Below the pieces are notes generated by a model. It worked only from the letters and a program-made list of their open reading frames with translations, ran no database searches and was not told the DNA's origin. Positions 25,901 through 33,787 of a DNA stretch of 64,000 nucleotides are shown here, piece after piece. Each line of letters begins with the position of its first letter. Within the stretch, counting starts at the first letter, position 1. Location of the stretch: the IMG/VR virus record IMGVR_UViG_3300042544_003937, positions 1 through 64,000 of that record; one strand, written 5' to 3'. The DNA comes from a virus. A program made the position numbers and the translations under genes.

Positions 25901-28679
25901 TAGAATCACCAATCTCAATACTATTTGCGTCTGAACTTAATGTTATTGAATAAACTAAATCATTTATAACCGGATCGATCACATATAATTTATTTTTCGT
26001 TAAACAATACAAATAATTGTTGAAACTATTCCATTTGAAAATTTTCGATGTTGCGGTTGATAAACCAGGTAAAGTTATTGTTTTTAATAGTAGAGTAGAA
26101 CTTGCATCAACCACACTAATCGAGTCTCCCAAAATATACATTGATCCGGAAATTCTCAAATAAATTATATCTACAATATTTGAATTGCCAGGTAGAAGAT
26201 AGTTGAGAAATGAATATGTATTTAATGTTAAATTCGTCAAACTGAACGACTGTGTGAATTGTTGTAAATTAAAATTACCACCAATTGAAGCAGTTGGAAC
26301 AATTACTGGAACACATCCTGTTGCTCCGAACCCTGTGTTGAACGCAATTGTAACATATGGTGACACATCGCATCTTGGGTCGGTTGTTCCCCAGAAAGGA
26401 CCTTCATAACTCAAAACTAAGTGATATGGTCCTAGATATAAAATATTGTATTCTTGATTATTATAGGGATAAGAAGTATTGTTGATTGTAACAATTTGAC
26501 CAGTAGCAAAAGGATTATCCTCAAATGAAGGAGTACCACCATCTGGTAAAACTATTGCATTAGAAGTCATAAGTGCTCCAAATTTACCCAACATCTTTCT
26601 TTCCACTTTGAATAAATCTAGTCCGGGTAAACTTGATTTACCAACGCTTATTACATAATCTACTCTTTGATTTTGTCTTTTGACTCTAAATTCTAATTTT
26701 TGATTTACATTAGATACATAAATGCCCCAATCGTCTAATTCTGTTGAATACTCATTTACCCAATTTTCTAAAGCTTCTACAATATTTGCTGTTCCACCAA
26801 TCACATTTACTGGTTGTCCATAACTTCTATCATTGATTGTTAGGTTGAGATAATTAGACATGTCATAGAAAATTATGTCAGAATGTTGGATATAATAGTC
26901 TGCGGTTGTTCCTACTTTAACTTCAAATTGAAGAGGAACATTTGGATATTCAGTGCTTAAGTTTATTGAATTATAATAGATTGAACTCGCTCCTCCAACA
27001 TATTGTAGTGTTGAAAAAATTCCGAGTGAAACGAGTCTTGTGTAGTGTTCGGATAGCCAATTTCTAAGAGTTCTATCAATGGTTCTTGGTAAATCGACTG
27101 ATAGACCAACATAAATAAAATCTATCTGCTCTTCATATTCCTGTCCATTGATTCTTATTTTCAAACCATATTCGTCCAAATCTGTGAATACTATGTTATA
27201 ACTGAAATTTTCACAGATATCTTCATTAACTTCTGGTTTCAATTCCTCTAACACACCTACATTTTGTTCGTAGATTATTTTTGAAGATCCGGAGCTAACT
27301 GTTCCGAAGTTTGTTGTGTTAGATTGTGTGAAAAGATAATAATTTACAATTGCATATGGGCTCGGATAAACGAGGTCAGCATAAAGAATTGAGTTTTCCA
27401 AATAAAAGTCCACATTGAAGAACGCCAAATCAGCTGCATATGTCTCAACAGCTGAACCCATAGTTGTAAGAGAACTTTGTGTGAAGTTTGTAATATAGTA
27501 TAACTTATTAGTTGTTAAATGAATTTCTGTCAAGATAAATGTTTCATTTATCAATTGAGTGTTAACTGTTAAATAAGTTGGTTCTCCCCAAAGACTTGTA
27601 TTATCTGGTGTTGGTAGATTAAATGGATCGTAATTGCTACTATCTGGTGACCAAGTAAATGATTGAATAGTTTCATATATTCTATTTTGCCATATTACTT
27701 GAGAACCAGTTGCGAAAAAAGTTTCATTCGATAGACTTCTATAATTTGGAATTGGTTCAATTCTAACCGGATTCGTATTCTGTGTTGACTGAGCTAGAAC
27801 AATTTCTGTTCCTGGTTTTAACGTAAGTGGTATAGTATCACTAAAATTTATTTTATTGCCAACTATATCCAAACCACCTATATATGCAACAGGAAGATCA
27901 GTTTTTAAAATTAATTCAACTGCCAAATTCTGACTTTGTGTGAATTGATTTAGATTCAATTCATATCTCGAATATGCTTTATCGTAAACATCAATATTGT
28001 TGATTGTGTAGATACCATCATTTTTCTCTGTGTTTACGATATTTATTTTTCTACCATTAAAATATCTGTCATAAAAATCTGGTTCGGACCAATCACTAAG
28101 AAGAGGATTTAATTGTGTATCAACATAATTATAAACGCCAATTGAGTTCAAACCACTTATTTTGATGTTTGTATAAGAACTTGTAAGACCGAGTTGAGCG
28201 CCATAAAGACTTATAAATCTTCTGTTGTCAACTGAAGTAATAATCAAAATTGCATTCTTCTTTGTTTGTATAACTGTATAAGAAAGATTTGAAGTACTGA
28301 ATTCGAAAATTGGATTTTCGAAATATACCTGACTACCGATTGGAAATTTTTTCTCAAAATCTTTACCATAGACCCATTTTGAGAAAAATGTAGGATCAGT
28401 ATTCACTGGTTCAATCTTGATTACCTCTTCCTCTGAATATGGACTACCTGTATAGTTGAATCTATATTCGTTGAACAATTGAAATTTCTGTAATTTTAAG
28501 ACACCAGGATTTTCATATTCAAAAGCTTCGACTCTTTCGAACATATATATACCAATTGTTTTGAAAGTGTCATTTCCATTTTCATGAAAGATTAAGTTTC
28601 CTTCCCATCTTTCGTCACCAGGTCTCCACCTGAAATTATAATTATCACCTTCTTTATTAAAGAATACTAATGATTGCAT
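22920..28679 (-). CDS. giant baseplate protein (gp7-like C-terminal part, beta-propeller insert)
   Basis: A 1919-aa protein. Residues about 1485-1525 (RKEMLMVRNDIFPYVGSYKA and IINAINYFGYNDLE) look like the gpI/gp7 type of baseplate wedge segment, where a helical block before a small alpha/beta domain fits the tube-proximal wedge. Residues about 876-1150 form a repeat region of the YVTN/propeller kind (LYVIDPVINDLVYSI, DIYLSQDDNNLLRIDL, VFILDKQNSNVVRA). The rest is multi-domain beta structure, including two or three similar immunoglobulin-like blocks around 500-700. The C-terminus has WNPFTTYNIGDKVSYFDDIW, a carbohydrate-binding-module-like repeat seen twice. T4 gp7 is about 1030 aa, so this is nearly twice as long. 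Baseplate wedge is likely; the exact T4 equivalent is uncertain. Confidence 0.6.
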   Translation of the reverse strand: MQSLVFFNKEGDNYNFRWRPGDERWEGNLIFHENGNDTFKTIGIYMFERVEAFEYENPGVLKLQKFQLFNEYRFNYTGSPYSEEEVIKIEPVNTDPTFFSKWVYGKDFEKKFPIGSQVYFENPIFEFSTSNLSYTVIQTKKNAILIITSVDNRRFISLYGAQLGLTSSYTNIKISGLNSIGVYNYVDTQLNPLLSDWSEPDFYDRYFNGRKINIVNTEKNDGIYTINNIDVYDKAYSRYELNLNQFTQSQNLAVELILKTDLPVAYIGGLDIVGNKINFSDTIPLTLKPGTEIVLAQSTQNTNPVRIEPIPNYRSLSNETFFATGSQVIWQNRIYETIQSFTWSPDSSNYDPFNLPTPDNTSLWGEPTYLTVNTQLINETFILTEIHLTTNKLYYITNFTQSSLTTMGSAVETYAADLAFFNVDFYLENSILYADLVYPSPYAIVNYYLFTQSNTTNFGTVSSGSSKIIYEQNVGVLEELKPEVNEDICENFSYNIVFTDLDEYGLKIRINGQEYEEQIDFIYVGLSVDLPRTIDRTLRNWLSEHYTRLVSLGIFSTLQYVGGASSIYYNSINLSTEYPNVPLQFEVKVGTTADYYIQHSDIIFYDMSNYLNLTINDRSYGQPVNVIGGTANIVEALENWVNEYSTELDDWGIYVSNVNQKLEFRVKRQNQRVDYVISVGKSSLPGLDLFKVERKMLGKFGALMTSNAIVLPDGGTPSFEDNPFATGQIVTINNTSYPYNNQEYNILYLGPYHLVLSYEGPFWGTTDPRCDVSPYVTIAFNTGFGATGCVPVIVPTASIGGNFNLQQFTQSFSLTNLTLNTYSFLNYLLPGNSNIVDIIYLRISGSMYILGDSISVVDASSTLLLKTITLPGLSTATSKIFKWNSFNNYLYCLTKNKLYVIDPVINDLVYSITLSSDANSIEIGDSNGDVFVTYDNAQIVDIWYFNNFTSVPSKTINLSGFGKGLVYNPSENDIYLSQDDNNLLRIDLTGRTVFATYSITGLNPELFYDSINSSVYYFDSVGLKNINNNITVPVFSGTSSFKSIAYNHNSGVFVVSQNTKLSQITLSNTLTNTFTTTNYGNLAVSNYDENTYLPSITNPVVFILDKQNSNVVRAQTVNSPVSKMIFDPERNSMFGIQPGTNTLVEISVVLADVYEQLLATFSNNYNNQLGTLGPDYIPHPDLWLNTREYLRKPRENYNDEPFVKYLWKWETDEYPQMFLFDFSGDQLPISGSYAYTGAKPLDLVTLNRNPNRDITKVSLPEYQQTIFDEIVTELVHVDSETDLTFVPEPLQTFLGFRSDDEGVLTSTLLLIKREDISFTITPTLTNNDIIEFTTTTSGEFYGIIKLDLNSTSLFTYDANGVPRGLKPGQMIQVTITDITNVRTKFLSQNNGRTFKIRRISSREIQVDFIDLMITEKNVIQNYPTNGSTTFLSVKISVLDATIGRFTVYGQTEIEDIRYKVELSNTGHLIDPDDVYIFKPYDINEQGIDWTYLNKKRKEMLMVRNDIFPYVGSYKAIINAINYFGYNDLELYEYYRNVNISSPDFFKLYKVEIPDIFDNSVAGWKSNDFIKHLLPNSNFELTNLFNLTFKITDKEGNNVLQYSLNEVILKLQGLKYWLQRKVIPITHKILDITGRADWTNTTGITHRNYDVKILNVRQSMTPIDFVLSEAYLMPVNSGSTVYTCVVDFYYAIEDELPDSFDICIRTYKTYREWNPFTTYNIGDKVSYFDDIWESKISRNRLKNPRKYENAPDWSTETNYLLGQFVAYDEFIYQYIGTQSSFSQSGTSSNLLTPLADITTNGSLASWMDNTEWRKIEIEPVQTLKEWRNDLNSYNFTIDSNIDPFVVIEVTSDNGYGQIFTQKKNYEIRGLNDLFTGYEGEKIEPFTPITQIKSPVVTILGSVQTSRNPSQLSNSPSIIFP

Positions 28680-28700
28680 TTATTCTTAAAAACTTTTAAT

Positions 28701-28711
28701 TATATATTAAA
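28701..28711 (-). promoter_or_regulatory. late promoter of the giant baseplate gene
   Basis: Minus-strand TTTAATATATA, 21 nt before the ATG at 28679. It forms a divergent pair with the plus-strand box at 28739. Confidence 0.65.
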
Positions 28712-28738
28712 AATTGAGTTTACTTTCAGCATTTATTT

Positions 28739-28749
28739 TTTAATATATA
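28739..28749 (+). promoter_or_regulatory. late promoter of the small head-protein cluster
   Basis: Exact TTTAATATATA, 23 nt before the ATG at 28773. Nothing resembling a Shine-Dalgarno sequence lies between box and ATG. Confidence 0.65.
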
Positions 28750-28772
28750 AGAATAATATAATTTTTTAAAAT

Positions 28773-29357
28773 ATGAAAAAAATAGAACTGTTTGATGATT
28801 TTACGCCAATAAGTGAGAATCTGAAATATCATGTAGATAACAATGTTTCTATCTCTGAATCTATATTTAGACCCTACTCGAAGTCTTTTTATAATTTGAT
28901 GATGGAGGCTCGTAACCTTTGGGATAGCGGCAAAATCAAATTAAATGGTTTAGACGAAGAGTTATTTTCCGAAACTGATTTAGGTCAGTTCGCATATTAT
29001 AACGGTGAGTTAGTTCCACTAGATTTACCAATGTTAGCAATTGATGAAATAAATGAAGCTGAATATAGAGGTAGAAAAGTCAAAATCAATAAACCAATGC
29101 GCAGTTCAGGACCCAAAAAATACAAAGTTTATGTGATGAATCCAAAAACAGATAGAGTGAAAGTGGTTCATTTCGGAGATAAAAAGGGTGGTTTAACTAC
29201 AAAGGCATCAAGTCCTGGTGCTAGAAAAAGTTTTGCAGCGAGACATAGATGTGCTGAAAAGGTCGGAAAACCTGGAGCTAAATTGACGCCTGGTTACTGG
29301 TCATGTGTTCTCCCTAGATATGGATTGTTGAAAGGTCGTACTTCCGGTTATTGGTAA
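28773..29357 (+). CDS. basic virion-type protein with targeting-like N-terminus
   Basis: A 194-aa protein. The N-terminus MKKIELFDDFTPISE fits the recurring capsid-targeting-like pattern, with candidate T4-protease-type cuts (I-x-E) after PISE (about residue 15) and EINE (about 94). Residues about 95-194 form a strongly basic domain: GRKVKINKP, KKYKVYVMNPKTDRVKVVHF, GDKKGG, then SFAARHRCAEK and YWSCVLPRY, whose two Cys and one His may bind metal. I know this domain from uncharacterised proteins of marine T4-like phages. It could bind DNA inside the head. It heads a cluster of similar small genes. Confidence 0.65.
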   Translation: MKKIELFDDFTPISENLKYHVDNNVSISESIFRPYSKSFYNLMMEARNLWDSGKIKLNGLDEELFSETDLGQFAYYNGELVPLDLPMLAIDEINEAEYRGRKVKINKPMRSSGPKKYKVYVMNPKTDRVKVVHFGDKKGGLTTKASSPGARKSFAARHRCAEKVGKPGAKLTPGYWSCVLPRYGLLKGRTSGYW

Positions 29358-29371
29358 AATATAAAAAAGAT

Positions 29372-29635
29372 ATGGAATTACCATTTAAAGAACAAAAGAT
29401 AGAAGAAAATATCTACATAAGAGAATTTAGTCAAGATACTGATTCCTCAGATTTTTTATGGCATCGTGATGGTGAGGATAGAATAATTGAACCTCTTGAA
29501 GAAACAGATTGGTTATTTCAATTAGATGATGAGTTACCTAAAAAGATAGAAGATCAGATTTTTATACCAAAAGAAATATTCCATAGAATAATAAAAGGTA
29601 GAGGAGATTTAAAAATAAAACTAATTAAATTATAA
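29372..29635 (+). CDS. small cupin-like protein
   Basis: An 87-aa acidic protein. ATG 29372 is chosen: a TTG at 29351 would add seven residues but overlaps the previous gene. The sequence (IREFSQD, then WHRDGEDRIIEPLEET, WLFQLDDELP, IFIPKEIFHRIIKGRGDLKI) reads like a small cupin barrel with W-H-R-D and IPKE-x-x-H motifs. Similar short cupins occur in many T4-like phages. His and Asp/Glu suggest metal binding, but the substrate is unknown. It lies between two genes with targeting-like N-termini but does not carry that signal itself. Confidence 0.6.
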   Translation: MELPFKEQKIEENIYIREFSQDTDSSDFLWHRDGEDRIIEPLEETDWLFQLDDELPKKIEDQIFIPKEIFHRIIKGRGDLKIKLIKL

Positions 29636-29644
29636 TAATTCTAA

Positions 29645-29655
29645 TTTAATATATA
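29645..29655 (+). promoter_or_regulatory. late promoter of the ferritin gene
   Basis: Exact TTTAATATATA, 25 nt before the ATG at 29681, in the 45-bp gap after the cupin-like gene. Confidence 0.65.
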
Positions 29656-29680
29656 GATTTATTAAAAAAATATTAAAGAT

Positions 29681-30241
29681 ATGCAAATCAAAAAATTTAT
29701 CAAAGAACAATCTGAAAATAAAGATATTCAGACTACTAAGTCTAACGGATTAGTATCATTAAAAACATTACCAGAGCAAGTAATTTCAATTTTAAATGAA
29801 AGAATTGGTGATGAATATACAGCTTACTATTTTTATAGAAATGCTGCTAACTGGTGTAAAGATAAAAACTACAAAAAAGCTACTCAATTTTTCGAATCAG
29901 AAGCTGCTGGTGAATTAGAACACTCAAAAGGTCTTCAAGATTATTTAACTCAATGGAATACAATCCCGACAATACCTCAAGTAGAAACTGTTCAAGAATT
30001 TGCATCTTTAGTTGACATTATAAATAAAGCTTATGTGTTAGAATATAATTTATTGATGAAATATTCAAAAGATCAACAATCATTTTTGGGTGTGCATCCA
30101 GCAACATTTAATTTTGTTCAGAAATATGTTGACATTCAAAACGGAGAAGTATCTGAATATTCAGATTACATAAATGCCTTGAATTTGATTGATCATAATG
30201 ATAAATTCCAAGTTTTATACTTTGAACAAAATTATTTCTAA
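29681..30241 (+). CDS. ferritin with capsid-targeting-like N-terminus
   Basis: A 186-aa ferritin. After an N-terminal extension of about 30 residues (MQIKKFIKEQ ..., fitting the recurring head-targeting-like pattern with a possible cut after IKE), the four-helix ferritin fold is clear. Glu45 and Tyr52 (DEYTAYYFY), Glu78 and His81 (ESEAAGELEH), Glu121 (YVLEYNLL), and Gln153 with Glu156 (DIQNGE) match the ferroxidase ligands of E. coli FtnA (E17, Y24, E50, H53, E94, Q127, E130) in identity and spacing. It should oxidise and store iron. It is flanked by basic proteins with similar N-termini, so packaging in the virion is plausible but unproven. Confidence 0.9.
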   Translation: MQIKKFIKEQSENKDIQTTKSNGLVSLKTLPEQVISILNERIGDEYTAYYFYRNAANWCKDKNYKKATQFFESEAAGELEHSKGLQDYLTQWNTIPTIPQVETVQEFASLVDIINKAYVLEYNLLMKYSKDQQSFLGVHPATFNFVQKYVDIQNGEVSEYSDYINALNLIDHNDKFQVLYFEQNYF

Positions 30242-30244
30242 TAT

Positions 30245-30802
30245 ATGAAATATCTAAAACTTTTTGAAAACTTTATAAATGATGATAATAATATAGAAAA
30301 GAAATTATCAGAAATTAAAAATAGTTTGCCTGTTGGAGTAGATTTCAATTGGGAAATGCAAGCCGAGGAAATAAATCAATCAAAAAAAGGCAATCTTTTT
30401 ATTAGTCTTTATAAAAATGAACTCGAACTAAACTTACAGTGGAATATCGACTTGAATAATCTACAAATTCAATTTATTGCCGAAGGTACTGACGAATATG
30501 GTGAAAATGTTTCTGAAAAATCTTATAAAATTAAAATAAATAGTATAGACGAAGCCTTAGAACTCGTTAAGCAAAACATAGATGAATGTCTTGGTTTGGA
30601 AATAAAAAATGAGAGAATAGAATTATTTCTCGAAAAGAATGTAGCAAAAGACCAGTCACTTTGGTCTTCTTGTAAAGCTTGGGCAAAAGAAAGATATGAT
30701 GTTTGGCCTTCAGCTTATGCTTGTGGAGCTGCCGCTAAGAGATATAAAGCTAAAGGTGGAAAATGGAGAAAGGCTAAGAAGAGAAAAAATAAAAGAAGAT
30801 AA
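30245..30802 (+). CDS. basic protein with targeting-like N-terminus
   Basis: A 185-aa protein starting MKYLKLFENF, the recurring pattern with a possible cut after LFE. Residues about 20-135 form an alpha/beta domain (VDFNWEMQAEEINQSKKGNLF is part of it). The C-terminal 48 residues are a separate module: DQSLWSSCKAWAKERYDVWP, SAYACGAAAKRYKAKGGKW and a Lys/Arg tail. This type of W-x-x-x-K-x-x-A-K-x-(R/K)-(Y/F)-D-V-(W/Y)-P-S-A-Y-A module is familiar from marine phage proteins of unknown function and is probably nucleic-acid binding. It begins 4 bp after the ferritin gene. Confidence 0.65.
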   Translation: MKYLKLFENFINDDNNIEKKLSEIKNSLPVGVDFNWEMQAEEINQSKKGNLFISLYKNELELNLQWNIDLNNLQIQFIAEGTDEYGENVSEKSYKIKINSIDEALELVKQNIDECLGLEIKNERIELFLEKNVAKDQSLWSSCKAWAKERYDVWPSAYACGAAAKRYKAKGGKWRKAKKRKNKRR

Positions 30803-30805
30803 ATC

Positions 30806-31129
30806 ATGGCTAAAATCAAAAAGTTTGATGAATATTGTGAGGAAATCAACGAAAAGAAAAAATCAAAAAAACCTTATGCGGGCACCAAGGGTGGTCTCGA
30901 TAAATGGTTTAAAGAAAAGTGGGTTGATATTTCTAAAACTAATCCAGATGGAAGTCACCCGCCTTGTGGTAGAGATGACGCTTCCAAAGGTGGATATCCT
31001 AAGTGTAGAAAAGTAAGAGTAGCTGCCAAAATGACTAAGAAATCGAAGAAGGCTTCTGTTGCGAGAAAACGATCTGTTGAGAAAAAAGGAGGAAAAGGTT
31101 CAGGTAGAAAACCAAATTATTCTAGATAA
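30806..31129 (+). CDS. short basic phage protein with targeting-like N-terminus
   Basis: A 107-aa Lys-rich protein (MAKIKKFDEYCEEINEKKK), with a possible I-x-E cut after EINE (about residue 16). The rest matches a widespread small phage family: GGLDKWFKEKWVDISKTNPD, then PPCGR, GGYPKCRK and a Lys/Arg tail ending GRKPN. I associate this with a DUF5872-like family (low certainty on the number). Two Cys could form a metal site. It begins 4 bp after the previous gene and closes the cluster, overlapping the convergent exonuclease gene by 13 bp. Confidence 0.65.
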   Translation: MAKIKKFDEYCEEINEKKKSKKPYAGTKGGLDKWFKEKWVDISKTNPDGSHPPCGRDDASKGGYPKCRKVRVAAKMTKKSKKASVARKRSVEKKGGKGSGRKPNYSR

Positions 31130-31779
31130 ATCTTTTTAGAAACCTCTATACAAGCTAAAATATCTTTTTCACAATAATCTTTAATTGATTCTAATTTATC
31201 ACTCCAATAATAACTATGAACTTGAGAACCGTTCATAGTTTTTTTTGGTGATTCTATATCTAACTCATAACACATCTCCTCAAAAGATGGTGACCAAGCA
31301 AACTTACCTTTCCAATCTTCAAACATATCAACTATTCTCATTTCCCAAGGTTTTTTACTGTAGGGTAAAATGATATTGGCTGGTTTTATTCCATATTTGT
31401 GTAACTTGTGTAATATCCAGGGAATATCAAAATGTGATATTCTAAAACCCGAAAGATTGAAATTTTTTGTTTCAATCTTTTTTAATAGGTCATTAAAATT
31501 TTCAACAATTTCTCTTTCATCTTTACCATAAAAAGATTTTATTTGATAGTTGCCTGTATTAGCAATAAATCCAAATGATATACAGCAGATTTTACCGAAT
31601 GCTGAAATGATACTTGAATTATCGAGATAAGCTTCTTCTATATTGGAATATTTTTCAGACCAACACATTTTTTCAAATTTATTTTCAAAAAGTTTAGATC
31701 CTCTTTCATCTTCTATTTTGAAGGTTTGAAAGTCTGGATAAGAACCGCAAGTCTCAATGTCGAAAAAGAATAAATCCAT
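31117..31779 (-). CDS. DEDD-type 3'-5' exonuclease (PolB-exo-like)
   Basis: A 220-aa DnaQ-fold exonuclease. Exo I is FFDIETCG (Asp7, Glu9), exo II is GFRISHFDIPWI near 111-122, exo III is YCEKDILACIEV near 202-213 with Tyr four residues before the Asp, a DEDDy-like arrangement. The predicted-exonuclease group related to family B polymerase proofreading domains, common in Bacteroidota, fits best. It would degrade single strands or proofread. It lies 3 bp downstream of the gp47-like gene on the same strand, so a role in recombination and repair of phage DNA is likely. Confidence 0.8.
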   Translation of the reverse strand: MDLFFFDIETCGSYPDFQTFKIEDERGSKLFENKFEKMCWSEKYSNIEEAYLDNSSIISAFGKICCISFGFIANTGNYQIKSFYGKDEREIVENFNDLLKKIETKNFNLSGFRISHFDIPWILHKLHKYGIKPANIILPYSKKPWEMRIVDMFEDWKGKFAWSPSFEEMCYELDIESPKKTMNGSQVHSYYWSDKLESIKDYCEKDILACIEVSKKIYLE

Positions 31780-31782
31780 TTT

Positions 31783-32913
31783 TTAATTTTCTATGTGTTT
31801 GAAATTCTGATTATAAACATCTATTATTTTTCCAAATTCATCTAAAATACCTGATTTTATTTTATCTGAATTGTATTTTTGATTATTGATATATTCTTTT
31901 ATTATTTCACCAAACTCAAGTTGAATACTCGGAATCACACCACTCTTCAATTCTTCTTCTGTGATTTCATCAGTTACTGTTTTTACATCTGCACTTTCTG
32001 TTACTATATCATCTAAATATTCAACTGAAGCGAAGTTTCCAGTTTCAAGAATCATCTCTAACTTTCTTCTAAATTTCCTGTTGTTGATTAGAAGTGAATT
32101 TGATATTTTTAAATCAATAAAATCCTTTGTTGAAATTGTATCAAGTGTTAGTATGTCTTCTTCGTTTTTAATCCAAACTTTTTTGAATTTAGGTGAAATA
32201 TCATTTGGTATAAACTCTTCTGAGTTATCAATGGTGTCTAAAATATAGATTCCTTTTTGGTTACCTAAATCATTTCTATCCATTTCAAATGTCGATCCTA
32301 CAAAAGTGAAGTTTTTATTAACTTGTTGTAGATGAATATGCCCGGAGAAGACTTTTTTGAACCCAGAAAACTCTTCAATTCCTATTTTATCATTATTTTT
32401 ATGTGCAACAGAAGTCAAGTGCATTTTTGCGCCATTCAAATCAGAATGACAGAAAAGAAAGTCACATCCGGTGAATTTTTTCATCATCTCAATTTGTTGT
32501 TTCTTTTTTTCAATAAAAGGTAGCATCAAAATTGACTTATCATTGAAATGTATTTTTGTAGGTTCTTCATAGATATGAACATTCGGTATATATTTGAATG
32601 GTCTTAAAGTGTTAATTTCACTTGAACTTTTGTGCCAACAATCATGGTTTCCAACTAAAATGTGTAGAGGTGCAATATTAGAAATATCTTCAATCACCTT
32701 CATTCCAAAATTAAGAATGTTGATTGGTAAGATATTTCTATTATCAAAGAAATCACCTAAATGTATTATAATATCACCTTCTCTAACTTCTTTTTTTAAA
32801 AGAGGTAACAGAAATTCTGAAAAATATTGTTCGTGTATATTAAACCATTTATCTACTGAATTAGGATATCCAAGTCCAACATGACTATCGCCGATCAAGA
32901 AAATTTTACTCAT
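31783..32913 (-). CDS. 47: SbcD/Mre11-type recombination nuclease, T4 gp47-like
   Basis: A 376-aa metallophosphoesterase. ATG 32913 (MSKIFLIGDSHVG) is chosen; the frame is open 52 codons further upstream, but that part is very hydrophobic, AT-rich and holds no box in the right place. Motifs: GDSHVG (8-13), GDFFDNR, GNHDCWHK, FCHSDLNG and SGHIHLQQ, the full set of Mre11/SbcD metal ligands. The C-terminal 110 residues are helical with acidic tracts, as expected for the part contacting the gp46/SbcC ATPase, which is not in this window. It works with gp46 in end resection for recombination-dependent replication. Confidence 0.85.
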   Translation of the reverse strand: MSKIFLIGDSHVGLGYPNSVDKWFNIHEQYFSEFLLPLLKKEVREGDIIIHLGDFFDNRNILPINILNFGMKVIEDISNIAPLHILVGNHDCWHKSSSEINTLRPFKYIPNVHIYEEPTKIHFNDKSILMLPFIEKKKQQIEMMKKFTGCDFLFCHSDLNGAKMHLTSVAHKNNDKIGIEEFSGFKKVFSGHIHLQQVNKNFTFVGSTFEMDRNDLGNQKGIYILDTIDNSEEFIPNDISPKFKKVWIKNEEDILTLDTISTKDFIDLKISNSLLINNRKFRRKLEMILETGNFASVEYLDDIVTESADVKTVTDEITEEELKSGVIPSIQLEFGEIIKEYINNQKYNSDKIKSGILDEFGKIIDVYNQNFKHIEN

Positions 32914-32929
32914 AATGATATTTTTAAAA

Positions 32930-33044
32930 TTTAATATATATAGTATAGAAAAATTAAATAGTTGAACTCTAATAATTAATAGAAAAAAATGACTTTTGGA
33001 ATTAAATATATAATTAATAAAGAGATAAAAAAATTTAATATATA
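32930..33044 (+). promoter_or_regulatory. three tandem late-promoter-like boxes before the tail tube gene
   Basis: TTTAATATATA at 32930-32940, TTAAATATATA at 33002-33012 and TTTAATATATA at 33034-33044, all on the plus strand. The last is 52 nt before the ATG at 33097. The tail tube is needed in many copies, which fits stacked promoters. The rest of this 183-bp gap is featureless AT-rich DNA. Confidence 0.55.
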
Positions 33045-33096
33045 GTTTTATAATTGTTATCTTAAACAATTAAATAAAAAATAATATAACTTAGTT

Positions 33097-33747
33097 ATGG
33101 CAGGAGGATTACCACATTTTTCTAATATTCTTGTTACAGGTCAGCAAGCAGGTCCAGGTGCAGAACCACAGGAACCGTTCTACACAAACCTTTTTGAGGT
33201 TACAGTAAACTTACCAGTAGCATTGCAACAATACAGCGGTCAACAATTATTGTTGATTCAACAAGCTACTAAGATGGGTTCGTCTTTGGCACTTTCTGAA
33301 AAAATCGAGGTGAAAGAACAAAGATATAAAACATCAACAAGAGCTTTCGCAACAATGCCTTCAAAAACACACATTGAATTTAATATTGGTTTTAACGTGA
33401 ATGTTAATACTAATTCTAATGTTGAAGTTTGGAACGTATTGAAAGCATGGTATGATTTAGTTTATAACTTCAATACAGGTACGATGAACTATAAGAGAGA
33501 CATGATTGGAACAGTTATTCTCGATATGCACGACAAAAGAGGTGTTGTTCTAAGAAGAATCACTTATAATAATGCTCAGCTCTTAGCAGTTTCTGGATGG
33601 ACTGAACCAGATTGGTCAAGTTCTGAGATTCACTCATTACAAGCTGACTTTGTAGCAGATTACTGGACAGATGAATATATTGATGATATCAACGGAACTA
33701 ATGGTAATGTACCTAATGGAGTTCTTCCTTATACAGTTTACCCTTAA
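33097..33747 (+). CDS. 19: tail tube protein, gp19-like
   Basis: A 216-aa protein with the tail-tube fold signature: FEVTVNLP (strand), a loop region, then MNYKRDMIGTVILDMHDKRG (about 126-145), V-V-L-R-R-I-T-Y-N-N-A, and SGWTEPDWSSSEIHSL followed by a beta strand and DYWTDEY. This resembles the T4 gp19 family pattern of D-x-x-G-x-V-x-R-x-I/W-x-x-x-x-A and an E-I-x-x-x-x-V-x-F-x-x-D-x-W ending. It would form the inner tube inside the sheath. It has a private promoter array and ends at a bidirectional terminator. Confidence 0.75.
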   Translation: MAGGLPHFSNILVTGQQAGPGAEPQEPFYTNLFEVTVNLPVALQQYSGQQLLLIQQATKMGSSLALSEKIEVKEQRYKTSTRAFATMPSKTHIEFNIGFNVNVNTNSNVEVWNVLKAWYDLVYNFNTGTMNYKRDMIGTVILDMHDKRGVVLRRITYNNAQLLAVSGWTEPDWSSSEIHSLQADFVADYWTDEYIDDINGTNGNVPNGVLPYTVYP

Positions 33748-33754
33748 AAATATT

Positions 33755-33787
33755 AAAACCCAATCTTTTAAGATTGGGTTTTTTTTT
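33755..33787. terminator. bidirectional terminator
   Basis: Stem AAACCCAATC/GATTGGGTTT with T and A runs on either side, between the tail tube gene (plus) and the end of the minus-strand block. Confidence 0.85.

Noticed and set aside
32914-33069. Longer N-terminus for the gp47-like protein
   Set aside because: The extra 52 residues are Phe/Ile/Leu-rich translation of AT-rich DNA that also holds promoter boxes; MSKIFLIGDSHVG is the normal family start.
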